Part shown: piece by piece, positions 20,149 through 29,100 of the stretch
How positions within the stretch are numbered: the first letter of the stretch is position 1
Layout: each line of letters starts with the position of its first letter
Assembly (NCBI GenBank): GCA_022510525.1
Contig: JAFLTH010000008.1
Coordinates: forward strand, 1-60,712
Reading direction: 5' to 3'
Origin: Lachnospiraceae bacterium
GTDB taxonomy: Bacteria; Bacillota; Clostridia; Lachnospirales; Lachnospiraceae
Length of the DNA stretch: 60,712 nt
The notes under the pieces: model-generated
What the model saw: the letters and a program-made list of their open reading frames with translations, nothing else
What the model was told of the DNA's origin: nothing
Database searches by the model: none
Translations under genes and position numbers: made by a program

Positions 20149-20256
20149 GTATGCAGCGAACTTTGCATTTTTATACAATTGCTATGTTTAAGTGTTTAGT
20201 TTGATGTCAATTGGAAATTATTTAATATAGATACCGGAAGAAAGGGGATCACTAAA

Positions 20257-21249
20257 ATGCAGTATACGGATATCGGGATTGATTTGGGAACAGCCAGTAT
20301 TTTGGTTTATATCAGAGGAAAAGGCGTTGTATTGAAAGAACCCTCTGTCGTAGCTTTTGACAGAGATACAAATAAAATTAAAGCTATCGGTGAAGACGCA
20401 AGACTTATGCTTGGTAGAACACCGGGCAATATAGTAGCGGTAAGACCGTTGCGTCAGGGAGTTATTTCCGACTATCAGGTAACTGAGAAGATGATGAAGT
20501 ATTTCATTCAGAAAGCGCTTGGAAAGAAATCTTTCAGGAAACCGCGTATCGCAGTGTGCGTACCAAGCGGCGTTACCGAGGTCGAGAAGAAGGCTGTTGA
20601 GGATGCTACTTATCAGGCAGGAGCCAGAGAAGTATCTATTATAGAGGAACCGATTGCAGCTGCGATTGGTGCAGGAATTGATATTTCCAAACCATGTGGA
20701 AATATGATAGTTGATATCGGAGGCGGTACTTCCGATATCGCAGTTATCTCATTGGGAGGTACTGTTGTAAGTGCTTCAATCAAGATAGCGGGTGATGATT
20801 TTGATGAAGCAATTGTGCGTTATATGCGTAAGAAACATAATCTGCTCATAGGTGAGAGAACGGCAGAGGATTTAAAAATAAGGATTGGCTCTGCATTTAA
20901 GAGACCGGAAGTGGATTATATGGATGTCAGAGGTCGTAACCTTGTGACAGGCCTTCCGAGAACAGTAAAAGTATCATCGGAAGAGACCGAAGAAGCTCTG
21001 CATGAGACAACCGTACAGATTGTTGAGACAATCCACAGTGTATTGGAGAAAACACCGCCGGAACTTGCAGCGGATATTGCCGATAGAGGTATTGTTTTAA
21101 CAGGAGGCGGAAGCCTATTGCGTGGTCTGGAGGACTTGATTGCAGCCAAGACCGGAATAAACACAATGACAGCGGAGGATCCTATGACCGCAGTCGCAAT
21201 AGGAACCGGTAAATATGTTGAGTTCCTTGCAGGATATCGCGAAGAGTAA
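20257..21249 (+). CDS. rod-shape protein MreB/Mbl
   Basis: 330-residue actin-family ATPase that organises lateral cell-wall synthesis. Phosphate-binding loops are visible as DLGTASILVY near 9 and DIGGGTSDIAV near 154, with an adenosine motif GIVLTGGGSLLRGL near 285. Position directly before two flagellar rod genes matches the Bacillus mbl-flhO-flhP order, so Mbl may be the better name. AAGAAAGGGG precedes the ATG. Confidence 0.93.
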   Translation: MQYTDIGIDLGTASILVYIRGKGVVLKEPSVVAFDRDTNKIKAIGEDARLMLGRTPGNIVAVRPLRQGVISDYQVTEKMMKYFIQKALGKKSFRKPRIAVCVPSGVTEVEKKAVEDATYQAGAREVSIIEEPIAAAIGAGIDISKPCGNMIVDIGGGTSDIAVISLGGTVVSASIKIAGDDFDEAIVRYMRKKHNLLIGERTAEDLKIRIGSAFKRPEVDYMDVRGRNLVTGLPRTVKVSSEETEEALHETTVQIVETIHSVLEKTPPELAADIADRGIVLTGGGSLLRGLEDLIAAKTGINTMTAEDPMTAVAIGTGKYVEFLAGYREE

Positions 21250-21264
21250 GAATGGAGGATTAAG

Positions 21265-22047
21265 ATGCTCAAAGGATTATACACTGCCTATACAGGCATG
21301 ATTAATGAACAGCACAGAATGGACACTATGACCAATAATCTGGCGAATGCAACTACCAATGGATTTAAGAAGGAAGGAGCAACGAGTCAGTCATTTGACA
21401 GGGTCCTTGCATATAAGATAAAGGATACTTCGGAGGCAGGTAATCTGCCGAAGAGATTGGGCGGTATAAGTCTTGGTGTAAAAACCGGTGAGAATTATGT
21501 GGATTATTCGGGAGGTCCTTTTAAGGAGACCGGACATACACTGGATCTGGCATTGGGAGAAAACGGATTTTTTACAATTTCGTTTACTAACAAAGCAGGT
21601 GAAACATCGGTTAAATATACAAGAGACGGTAATTTTACAATGACCAGACAGGGGTATCTTGTAACACAGGACGGGGATTTTGTATTGAATGACAGAGGCA
21701 GACAGATTCGTATTGACCCTAACGAGGAAGTGACCATAGAGCGTTCCGGTGATATTTATCAAGGCGGCGCATATGTTGATACTATCGGCATAACCGATTT
21801 TGAGAATTATGATTATCTGGAGCGTTACGGTGAAAACTATTTCCAGCCGGTAGATGGTGCACGGGCAGTTAATGTTTCCGGTGATGTAGGTGTCTATTCC
21901 GGATATCTGGAAATGTCAAATATATCTGTAGTGACCGAGATGGTCAATATGATTACCATACAGAGACAGTATGAAGCCAATCAGAAAGTTATCACTACAT
22001 ATGACTCTACATTGGAAGATGCGGTAAATCAGACCGGTAGGGTTTAA
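21265..22047 (+). CDS. flagellar basal-body rod protein FlgF/FlhO
   Basis: 260-residue rod protein of the FlgF/FlgG family. The N-terminal motif GMINEQHRMDTMTNNLANATTNG-like segment (about 11-32) and the C-terminal helix with EMVNMITIQRQYEANQK (about 225-245) are the paired coiled-coil ends typical of rod and hook proteins. It forms the proximal rod and is exported by the flagellar type III system, so no signal peptide is expected. It lies between mreB and flgG. Confidence 0.9.
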   Translation: MLKGLYTAYTGMINEQHRMDTMTNNLANATTNGFKKEGATSQSFDRVLAYKIKDTSEAGNLPKRLGGISLGVKTGENYVDYSGGPFKETGHTLDLALGENGFFTISFTNKAGETSVKYTRDGNFTMTRQGYLVTQDGDFVLNDRGRQIRIDPNEEVTIERSGDIYQGGAYVDTIGITDFENYDYLERYGENYFQPVDGARAVNVSGDVGVYSGYLEMSNISVVTEMVNMITIQRQYEANQKVITTYDSTLEDAVNQTGRV

Positions 22048-22069
22048 TACATAACAGGAGGAATAGGAA

Positions 22070-22888
22070 ATGGTTAGAAGTTTATGGTCTGCAGCAACAG
22101 GTATGAATGCTCAGCAGACAAACGTAGATACGATTGCAAATAATCTGGCAAATGTCAATTCGGTGGGATATAAGGCACAGAATGCACAGTTTAAATCTTT
22201 GCTTTATCAAACATTACAGACAAAAACAACTACTGCTAACGGAGATCCCAAACCTACCACTTCTCAGGTGGGACTTGGTGTACGTACATCTTCAATAAAC
22301 AGTATTTTTACTCAGGGAAGTCTGTTGGCATCGGAAATTGATACGTCATTTGCAATTGCCGGAGACGGTTTCTTTGCAGTAAGAGGAAATGATGGAAATA
22401 CATATTATACAAGAAACGGTGATTTCACATGGGCAATCGGTTCAAACGGTGGAATGACTCTGACCAATCAGGATGGGCTTCCTGTTCTTAATGATGCAGG
22501 CAGACCTATAGCTGTAGATCGTTCATATATTGCAAACCGACTTTCGATTTCGCAGGATGGGGAGGTATGTTATCCGGACGAAAATAATAACGCTCAGCCC
22601 ATAGGTATTACAATCGGTTTGTATCAGTTTAATAATCCCGGCGGTCTTGTAAGAGTAGGTGATACACTTTTTGAAGCCTCAGACGCCAGTGGTGCGGCGC
22701 TTAACGAAGCGACTAACCCCAACGTTCGGAGAAGTAAAGTTATTCAGGGATATTTGGAAGGCTCCAATGTTTCGGTTGCTGATGAAATGGTAAATCTGAT
22801 TGTGGCACAGCGTGCTTACGAGATGAATTCCAAGGCAATCACGACATCCGATTCAATGATGGATACGGCAAACAATCTGAAACGTTAA
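22070..22888 (+). CDS. flgG: flagellar basal-body rod protein FlgG/FlhP
   Basis: 272-residue distal rod protein. The N-terminal segment contains ATGMNAQQTNVDTIANNLAN (about 8-27) and the C-terminal helix contains VNLIVAQRAYEMNSKAI near 240. A central beta domain contains the conserved AIAGDGFFAV. AGGAGGAA precedes the ATG. It follows flgF after 22 bases. A small hairpin and a repeat-like element lie between it and the next gene. Confidence 0.93.
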   Translation: MVRSLWSAATGMNAQQTNVDTIANNLANVNSVGYKAQNAQFKSLLYQTLQTKTTTANGDPKPTTSQVGLGVRTSSINSIFTQGSLLASEIDTSFAIAGDGFFAVRGNDGNTYYTRNGDFTWAIGSNGGMTLTNQDGLPVLNDAGRPIAVDRSYIANRLSISQDGEVCYPDENNNAQPIGITIGLYQFNNPGGLVRVGDTLFEASDASGAALNEATNPNVRRSKVIQGYLEGSNVSVADEMVNLIVAQRAYEMNSKAITTSDSMMDTANNLKR

Positions 22889-22893
22889 TAAAA

Positions 22894-22964
22894 AGACGAA
22901 TTTCATTCGTCTGCAAGTTTCTGCAGGCGTTTGCAACGCCTATGCATAAACTCGCGGCTTTGTT
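22894..22964. repeat. hairpin cluster and dispersed repeat copy A
   Basis: After flgG come AGACGAA/TTCGTCT (22894-22912), CTGCA/TGCAG and AGGCGTT-TGC-AACGCCT. Read on the minus strand, the segment GCGAGTTTATGCATAGGCG...CAAACGCC...GCAG resembles sequences at 45665-45710 and 54325-54375. Confidence 0.5.
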
Positions 22965-22982
22965 TAAAGAAAGGATAACAGT

Positions 22983-23378
22983 ATGGATATTACAGGACTT
23001 TCAGGTTTAACGGATTATATGGTGGAATCCAATAAAGATACTACCGAAGAACTGAAAAATAGAATAAATAATGCGGCCGAGGCGGATGATGAAGAATTAT
23101 TAGCGGTCTGTAAAGAGTTTGAAGCATATCTTTGGGAGCAGGTTCTCAAAGGAATGGAGAAGACGACCAAGCTCTTTGGTGATGATGATGACGAAGACGG
23201 TTATGCAAGCAATATGGTAGATGTCTTTAAAGATACCGCTATTCAGGAGATTGCCAAACAGGTTACAGCGGACACTGAAGGACCGAATTCTCTTGCGCAG
23301 ATATTGTATGAACAGATGAAGAGGAATATTAATCCTGTTACTCCTGAGCAGATTGAACGGTCATCAGTAACAGATTAA
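22983..23378 (+). CDS. rod-binding protein (FlgJ N-terminal domain)
   Basis: 131-residue protein matching only the rod-binding half of FlgJ; the muramidase half is absent, as is usual in clostridia. The family block is visible as VCKEFEAYLWEQVLKGM (about 46-62) and SNMVDVFKDTAIQEIAKQV. It caps or helps assemble the rod, in keeping with the preceding flgF and flgG. AGAAAGGATAACAGT precedes the ATG. Confidence 0.88.
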   Translation: MDITGLSGLTDYMVESNKDTTEELKNRINNAAEADDEELLAVCKEFEAYLWEQVLKGMEKTTKLFGDDDDEDGYASNMVDVFKDTAIQEIAKQVTADTEGPNSLAQILYEQMKRNINPVTPEQIERSSVTD

Positions 23379-23402
23379 AAGTGATATTTATAAAAATATT
23401 TT

Positions 23403-23430
23403 AACGGGCTGCTTATTCGGGCAGCCTGTT
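23403..23430 (+). terminator. hairpin closing the mreB-flg operon
   Basis: A 10-bp stem AACGGGCTGC/GCAGCCTGTT (one G-U pair) is followed by TTTGTG. The weak T-tract makes it a modest terminator; it lies directly before recD2. Confidence 0.6.
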
Positions 23431-23446
23431 TGTGCATGGTATTGTT

Positions 23447-25693
23447 ATGGATAAAATTCGGGGCTATATCGAACACATTGTTTATCGTAATAACGAAAAT
23501 GGATACACGGTACTCAGTCTTGTTGTCTCAGATGAGGAGATAACCTGTGTAGGTAATTTCAGAACCATAGATCAGGGAGAAACTATAGAAGCAACCGGAA
23601 ACTATGTTGCGCATCCGGTTTATGGCGAACAATTTAAAATAGATGAATACAGCATAGTTGAACCTGATGACGTAGTGAGCATAGAGCGTTATCTCGGTTC
23701 CGGAGCCATTAAGGGAGTCGGTGAAGCGCTGGCAAAAAGGATAGTCAAACTCTTTGGAAGTGATACTTTCAGGATTATTGAGGAGGAACCGGAACGCCTA
23801 GCGGAAGTCAAAGGAATAAGTGAGCGCAAAGCCAAAGAAATTGCGATTCAGGTATATGAGAAAAGAGATGCAAGGGAGGCAATGTCTTTTCTTCAAAAGT
23901 ATGGAATTTCCAATACCCTTGCCATACGTATTTATGAAGCCTATGGTATGAATTTGTATGGAGTGATGAAGGAGAATCCTTATAAACTTGCAGAAGATAT
24001 TGACGGTATCGGTTTCAAAATTGCGGATAGTATAGCCGCAAGAATAGGTATACATACGGATTCCGATTACCGTATCAGGAGCGGTTTGCTTTATACTCTG
24101 ATGCAGGCGGGAAATGACGGTAACTGTTATCTTCCTGAAAATATCCTTTTGCAAAAAGCGGGTGAGCTGCTTGAACTGGAGCCTTCTCTTATGGAACCTC
24201 AGCTTCAGAATCTTGCAATGGATAAAAAAGTTGTAATTAAACAGCCCTCGGAAGGCGAGACTGAAAAAAAGGTCTATGGAATGACATATTACTATGCCGA
24301 GCTTAACTGTGCAAGAATGCTATATGATCTGAACATTTCAGTTAAAGAGGATGAATATCGTTATTCTGAGGAAGCCAAAATTCTACAAAAAATTGAAAGA
24401 ATTGAAAAAGAGCTTGATATAGAGCTGGATGATCTCCAAAAAAAGGCAGTGCTTGAAAGCGTAAAAAATGGTATTATGATATTGACCGGAGGTCCCGGTA
24501 CCGGTAAGACGACTACGATAAATATGATAATACGCTATTTTTTGTCGGAGGAGATGGATATTTTTCTGGCTGCTCCGACGGGACGTGCAGCCAAAAGAAT
24601 GACAGAGACTACAGGCTATGAGGCCAGGACGATACATAGGCTGCTGGAGCTTAACGGAGCGGTATCGGAAAATGCAAGGTCCGCCCGTTTTGAAAGGAAC
24701 GAAGAGAATCCGTTGGAAGCGGATGTTGTAATTATAGACGAGATGTCAATGGTGGATATCTTTCTTTTTCAGTCTCTGTTAAAAGCCGTTGCCATAGGAA
24801 CCCGCCTTATAATGGTAGGTGATGTGAATCAGCTGCCCTCGGTAGGCGCCGGGCAGATTTTACAGGATTTGCTGGAAAGTGAACGATTTCCGGTTGTGAG
24901 CCTTGAGAAAATTTTCAGGCAGGCCAAGGAAAGCGATATTGTTCTAAACGCCCATCGGATAAAAGATGGAGAAGATATTGTGCTGGATAATAAAAGTCGT
25001 GACTTTTTTTTCCTGGAAAGAAATGACACTAATGTCATATATAAGCATATGATTCAGTTGATTCTGGATAAGCTGCCGCCTTATGTGGGGGCGCAGCCAT
25101 ATGATATTCAGGTTCTTACCCCGATGCGCAAGGGTAAACTGGGTGTGGAAACGCTTAATTCCATTTTGCAGAAATATTTAAATCCACCGTCGGACAGTAA
25201 GCATGAGTATATAAACGGGGATATCCTGCTCCGGGAAAAAGATAAGGTAATGCAGATTAAAAACAACTATCAGCTGGAATGGGAAGTCATAAGCAGCTAT
25301 GGTATTCCGATAGATAAGGGCATGGGTATTTTTAACGGTGATATCGGAATTATTATGGAGATAAATGAATATACTCGCAGTGTGGTGGTTGAATATGATG
25401 AGCACCGCAGGGTGACTTATCAGTATGCACAGTTGGATGAAATTGAACTGGCATATGCGATTACCATACATAAATCACAGGGAAGCGAATATCCTGCTGT
25501 CATTATGCCGCTGTTGTCGGGACCGCGAATGCTTTTTAACAGAAATCTGCTTTATACCGGAGTTACAAGAGCCAGAAACTGTGTGACTATTCTTGGGAGC
25601 AGCGCAGCCATTTTTGAAATGATTAGCAATAATTATCAGAACAGGCGTTATACCGGACTGACTGAACGAATAAAGGAATTAATTAAAGAATGA
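23447..25693 (+). CDS. RecD2-type (SF1B) DNA helicase
   Basis: 748-residue 5'-3' helicase of the RecD2/YrrC family, which acts without RecBC. The N-terminal region has tandem helix-hairpin-helix motifs (GAIKGVGEALAKRI, EVKGISERKAKEI). Walker A is GGPGTGKTTT near 345, Walker B is IIDEMSMVD, motif III GDVNQLPSVGAG, and the C-terminal motifs include TIHKSQGSEY and YTGVTRAR. The ATG at 23447 gives the usual family start MDKIRGYIE; an upstream in-frame GTG is possible. No clear ribosome binding site is seen. The last codons overlap comF by four bases. Confidence 0.92.
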   Translation: MDKIRGYIEHIVYRNNENGYTVLSLVVSDEEITCVGNFRTIDQGETIEATGNYVAHPVYGEQFKIDEYSIVEPDDVVSIERYLGSGAIKGVGEALAKRIVKLFGSDTFRIIEEEPERLAEVKGISERKAKEIAIQVYEKRDAREAMSFLQKYGISNTLAIRIYEAYGMNLYGVMKENPYKLAEDIDGIGFKIADSIAARIGIHTDSDYRIRSGLLYTLMQAGNDGNCYLPENILLQKAGELLELEPSLMEPQLQNLAMDKKVVIKQPSEGETEKKVYGMTYYYAELNCARMLYDLNISVKEDEYRYSEEAKILQKIERIEKELDIELDDLQKKAVLESVKNGIMILTGGPGTGKTTTINMIIRYFLSEEMDIFLAAPTGRAAKRMTETTGYEARTIHRLLELNGAVSENARSARFERNEENPLEADVVIIDEMSMVDIFLFQSLLKAVAIGTRLIMVGDVNQLPSVGAGQILQDLLESERFPVVSLEKIFRQAKESDIVLNAHRIKDGEDIVLDNKSRDFFFLERNDTNVIYKHMIQLILDKLPPYVGAQPYDIQVLTPMRKGKLGVETLNSILQKYLNPPSDSKHEYINGDILLREKDKVMQIKNNYQLEWEVISSYGIPIDKGMGIFNGDIGIIMEINEYTRSVVVEYDEHRRVTYQYAQLDEIELAYAITIHKSQGSEYPAVIMPLLSGPRMLFNRNLLYTGVTRARNCVTILGSSAAIFEMISNNYQNRRYTGLTERIKELIKE

Positions 25694-26418
25694 AAGAAAG
25701 TCTGTTTAGAGTTTTCTGCGGGATGCTTCTGGATCTTGTATATCCGAGAAGATGTCCTGTCTGTGACAAGGCTGTCAAGCCTTTCGGTGACCTCATCTGT
25801 GAGGATTGTAAAAAGAAAATTAAATATATTAAAGCTCCGTTTTGTCAGAAGTGTGGAAAAGAATTAAAGGATAAAAGGGCGGTTTTCTGTCATGACTGCA
25901 ACTGCAGGGAGCATAGCTATGACAGCGGGATGGCGCTTTTTGCCTATCCGAGTGTGGCTGATTCAATATACCGGTTTAAATATTGTGGCAGGCAGGAATA
26001 TGCGGCATATTATGGAGAGAGGATTGCGGGCGTACTTGGGAAAAGAATACTTGCTCTTAAACCGGATGCTATAATACCGGTCCCGATTCATGCTTCCAAG
26101 GAAAGGGCGCGCGGATATAATCAGGCGGAACTTATCGCACGTGAGCTTGGCAGGGTTCTTGACATACCGGTAGAGACCGGACTTATTAAAAGAATCCGTA
26201 AGACGACGCCTATGAAAGAATTATCTGCACAGGAAAGACAAAATAATTTGAAAAAGGCTTTTAAAATCTGCCGTAATGATGTAAAATTAAATACAGTTAT
26301 AATAGTCGATGATATTTATACGACTGGAAGCACTATTGATGCTATGGCGCAGGAACTGCATAAAGCAGGAATAAGGCATGTTTATTTTATAGCGCTTGCA
26401 ATAGGAAATGGAATGTGA
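25690..26418 (+). CDS. ComF family phosphoribosyltransferase-like protein
   Basis: 242-residue ComFC-like protein. The N-terminal zinc ribbon uses CPVC, CEDC, CQKC and CHDC pairs (about 19-73); the C-terminal domain has the PRPP-binding loop VIIVDDIYTTGST near 207-219. ComFC is required for DNA uptake in naturally competent species. The ATG overlaps the stop of recD2 (ATGA), so the two are translationally coupled. No comFA helicase lies next to it. Confidence 0.9.
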   Translation: MKESLFRVFCGMLLDLVYPRRCPVCDKAVKPFGDLICEDCKKKIKYIKAPFCQKCGKELKDKRAVFCHDCNCREHSYDSGMALFAYPSVADSIYRFKYCGRQEYAAYYGERIAGVLGKRILALKPDAIIPVPIHASKERARGYNQAELIARELGRVLDIPVETGLIKRIRKTTPMKELSAQERQNNLKKAFKICRNDVKLNTVIIVDDIYTTGSTIDAMAQELHKAGIRHVYFIALAIGNGM

Positions 26419-26432
26419 TTGGAGGAAATTAT

Positions 26433-26840
26433 ATGAATGCACGTAATTGCAGAAAGTGTGGAAGGCTTTTTAACTATGTACAGGGACCGCCGATATGTAT
26501 GCAATGCAGGGAAGCATTGGAAGAGAAGTTTCAGGAAGTAAAGAATTATATCCGGGAAAATCCTCATAGTACTATTCCGGAAGTTGCCGAAGCCTGCGAT
26601 GTATCCCAGAATCAGATTCATGCATGGCTGCGTGACGATCGTCTGGAACTTGCAGAAGGCTCGGCAATAACCTTGGAATGTGAGAATTGCGGAGCTGCGA
26701 TTCGTTCCGGCCGTTTCTGTGAAAAGTGCAAGAGCTCAATGGCGGATCAACTGAGCGAAAGTATTAAGAAACCGGAAGCACCGAAACCGGCACTAAAGAA
26801 GGATACCAAAGAAAATCCAAAGATGCGCTTTTTGAACTAA
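26433..26840 (+). CDS. YvyF-like flagellar operon protein
   Basis: 135-residue protein with an N-terminal zinc ribbon (CRKCGR...CMQC), a central helix-turn-helix-like segment (TIPEVAEACDVSQNQIHAWLRD) and a second zinc ribbon (CENCG...CEKC). This is the plan of the YvyF/flagellar operon protein family. In Bacillus it lies between comFC and flgM; here comF is kept but the late flagellar genes are missing. The start at 26433 follows GGAGGAA; an earlier in-frame GTG is inferior. Confidence 0.8.
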   Translation: MNARNCRKCGRLFNYVQGPPICMQCREALEEKFQEVKNYIRENPHSTIPEVAEACDVSQNQIHAWLRDDRLELAEGSAITLECENCGAAIRSGRFCEKCKSSMADQLSESIKKPEAPKPALKKDTKENPKMRFLN

Positions 26841-26860
26841 TTTATATTTAGGAGATTTTC

Positions 26861-27253
26861 ATGCTAAATGAAGAACGCGTGATTTTGATGACCAAACTTG
26901 CATCTTATGAGGCAGGCGAAGGTAAAAAAAATGTGGCGATTGGAAGTTATTTTCGCAGTGATTATATAGGATGGCAGGTGCTTAAATCCATTATAAGTGC
27001 AACTATTGCATTTGTAGTGGTTTTTGCGATGCTCGTTTTTTATGATTTTGAAGCGTTCATGACAGATATTTATAAGATGGATTTACTGGATTTTTGTAAG
27101 ACTGTCTTAATCTGGTACGTGACCATAGTAGGAATCTATGCTGTGCTATCCTATATCATATATACATACCGATATAGCAAGGCTCGTAAGAGTCTGAGAT
27201 TATATTACAGGAACTTGAAGAAATTATCCAATATGTACGATGATAAACTATAG
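26861..27253 (+). CDS. conserved membrane protein of unknown function
   Basis: 130 residues, not recognised. A charged N-terminal 45 residues is followed by two hydrophobic helices (about 46-66 and 84-106) and a basic C-terminal tail rich in Arg, Lys and Tyr. GGAGATTTTC precedes the ATG. It lies 22 bases before a larger membrane protein and upstream of cdaA, in apparently one transcript; a link to c-di-AMP or to envelope functions is only suggested by position. Confidence 0.65.
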   Translation: MLNEERVILMTKLASYEAGEGKKNVAIGSYFRSDYIGWQVLKSIISATIAFVVVFAMLVFYDFEAFMTDIYKMDLLDFCKTVLIWYVTIVGIYAVLSYIIYTYRYSKARKSLRLYYRNLKKLSNMYDDKL

Positions 27254-27274
27254 AAAGACACTTTGAAAGGATGA

Positions 27275-28222
27275 ATGATGACAACCTTACTTGTTGCAAA
27301 ACAGTATTTAAAACTGTTTTACAGTAAATATGAGATTTATATTACTCCTTTGATAAAATTCTCACTGGCATTTATCTCATTGCTGCTTATTAATGCAAAT
27401 TTAGGTTATATGTCCGCGATTGACAAACTGCCGGTTGTCTTAATTGCAGCTTTGATGTGTTCATTTATGCCGATGAATTTTATTGTAATAATTTCGGCGC
27501 TTTTTACAATACTGCATATGTATGCTTTTAGTCTTGAGTGTGCAGCTGTTGTAGGAGGGGCATTCCTGCTCATGTTTTTACTGTATTTTAGATTTTCACC
27601 CAAGGATACCGTGGTAGTAGTGTTGACCCCGATTTGTTTCCTGTTGAAAATACCATATGTAATGCCTATTTCTATGGGACTTGTCGGGACACCGTCGTCG
27701 GTTGTGTCTGTTGCCTGCGGTATAATATCTTACTATATAATCCACTATGTTGGCGTAAATGCGAAAGTGCTGAGTGGCGCGGCAGATGAGGAAACGGTAA
27801 CGAAATTCAAGATATTTATAGATGGTATTTTGGGAAATAAGGAAATGGTTGTTACCATAGTAGCGTTTGCGGTCACACTTATTTTGGTTTATATGATACG
27901 GAGGCTGAGTGTTGATTATTCCTGGACAATTGCAATGATAACAGGTGCTATTGTAAATATTATGGTTATATTGATCGGGGATTTGATGTTTGATACGAAT
28001 GTAGCCCTTGGTACTGTAATTTCGGGAACGATAATTTCGTTTATACTTACACTTATATTACAGTTTTTTGTATTTAATGTAGATTATATGAGAGCGGAAA
28101 AGGTACAATTTGAGGATGATGAATATTATTATTATGTAAAAGCGGTGCCCAAGGTGACTGTTACCAGACCGGAAAAACAGGTAAAACAGATATCCGGGCA
28201 GAATAAAATAAGGAAAAGCTAA
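27275..28222 (+). CDS. conserved polytopic membrane protein upstream of cdaA
   Basis: 315 residues, not recognised. Eight or nine hydrophobic segments are visible (among them about 20-40, 48-64, 67-84, 86-105, 108-125, 140-160, 190-206, 215-235 and 245-270), then a cytoplasmic tail with a tyrosine cluster (DDEYYYYV) and a Lys-rich end. It looks like a transporter-sized protein, but no transporter signature is evident. It ends nine bases before cdaA, so cotranscription with the diadenylate cyclase is likely. Confidence 0.65.
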   Translation: MMTTLLVAKQYLKLFYSKYEIYITPLIKFSLAFISLLLINANLGYMSAIDKLPVVLIAALMCSFMPMNFIVIISALFTILHMYAFSLECAAVVGGAFLLMFLLYFRFSPKDTVVVVLTPICFLLKIPYVMPISMGLVGTPSSVVSVACGIISYYIIHYVGVNAKVLSGAADEETVTKFKIFIDGILGNKEMVVTIVAFAVTLILVYMIRRLSVDYSWTIAMITGAIVNIMVILIGDLMFDTNVALGTVISGTIISFILTLILQFFVFNVDYMRAEKVQFEDDEYYYYVKAVPKVTVTRPEKQVKQISGQNKIRKS

Positions 28223-28230
28223 GTGTTATT

Positions 28231-29100
28231 ATGCAGCAGGTCAATATCTTAATTGAGAATTACTTATCCAAACTTTATATGCCGTCAATCCATTGGTCAG
28301 ATGTTGTTGAAATTCTGATCATAGCTTTTTTGTTGTATTATATCCTTTTATGGATTAAAAATACAAGGGCATGGGCTTTGCTAAAAGGTGTTTTAGTTAT
28401 AGCTGCCTTTGTACTGATTGCGGTTATATTCAATATGAATACAATTCTGTGGATTGTAACAAATCTATTCAGCATAGCGGCAGTAGCCATAGTTGTCATA
28501 TTACAGCCGGAACTCAGGAAGGCATTAGAAGAGCTGGGACGGAAAAATTTCTTTTCATCTATTCTTACATTTGATTCTTCCAAACCTGACAACGTGCGTT
28601 TTTCAGACCGAACAATAAATGAAATTGTAAAAGCTTCTGTGGAAATGGGAAAAGTAAAAACAGGCGCTTTAATTGTTATACAGAATGAACAGCCGCTTGG
28701 TGAATATGAGCGTACCGGAATTGAAGTTGACGGTATAGTTTCCAGTCAGCTTCTGATAAATATTTTTGAACATAACACACCGCTTCATGACGGTGCCGTA
28801 ATAGTAAAAGATAATCGTGTTACGGCAGCAACCTGTTATCTGCCTCTTTCAGACAACATGGAACTCAGCAAGGAACTGGGAACAAGGCACCGTGCCGGAG
28901 TGGGTATTTCCGAGGTTACGGACTCTATGACTGTCATTGTATCCGAGGAGAACGGTAAGATAAGTGTTGCCTATGGAGGTAAACTCGAAAGAGGACTGGA
29001 TGCGGAGCATTTACGTGAGACTTTGCGAATTGTTCAAAATAAACCGTCAGAGGAGAAAAAACGCAAGTTATGGAAAGGCAGGTTAAAAAATGAGGAATAA
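28231..29100 (+). CDS. cdaA: diadenylate cyclase CdaA
   Basis: 289-residue membrane-bound c-di-AMP synthase. Three N-terminal helices (about 24-42, 50-68, 72-92) precede the DAC domain, which has the catalytic DGA at 187-189 and RHR at 219-221. c-di-AMP controls potassium and osmolyte balance and wall homeostasis in Firmicutes. It overlaps cdaR by 11 bases and is followed by glmM, the classic cdaA-cdaR-glmM order. Upstream lie two unknown membrane-protein genes instead of the common neighbours. Confidence 0.95.
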   Translation: MQQVNILIENYLSKLYMPSIHWSDVVEILIIAFLLYYILLWIKNTRAWALLKGVLVIAAFVLIAVIFNMNTILWIVTNLFSIAAVAIVVILQPELRKALEELGRKNFFSSILTFDSSKPDNVRFSDRTINEIVKASVEMGKVKTGALIVIQNEQPLGEYERTGIEVDGIVSSQLLINIFEHNTPLHDGAVIVKDNRVTAATCYLPLSDNMELSKELGTRHRAGVGISEVTDSMTVIVSEENGKISVAYGGKLERGLDAEHLRETLRIVQNKPSEEKKRKLWKGRLKNEE

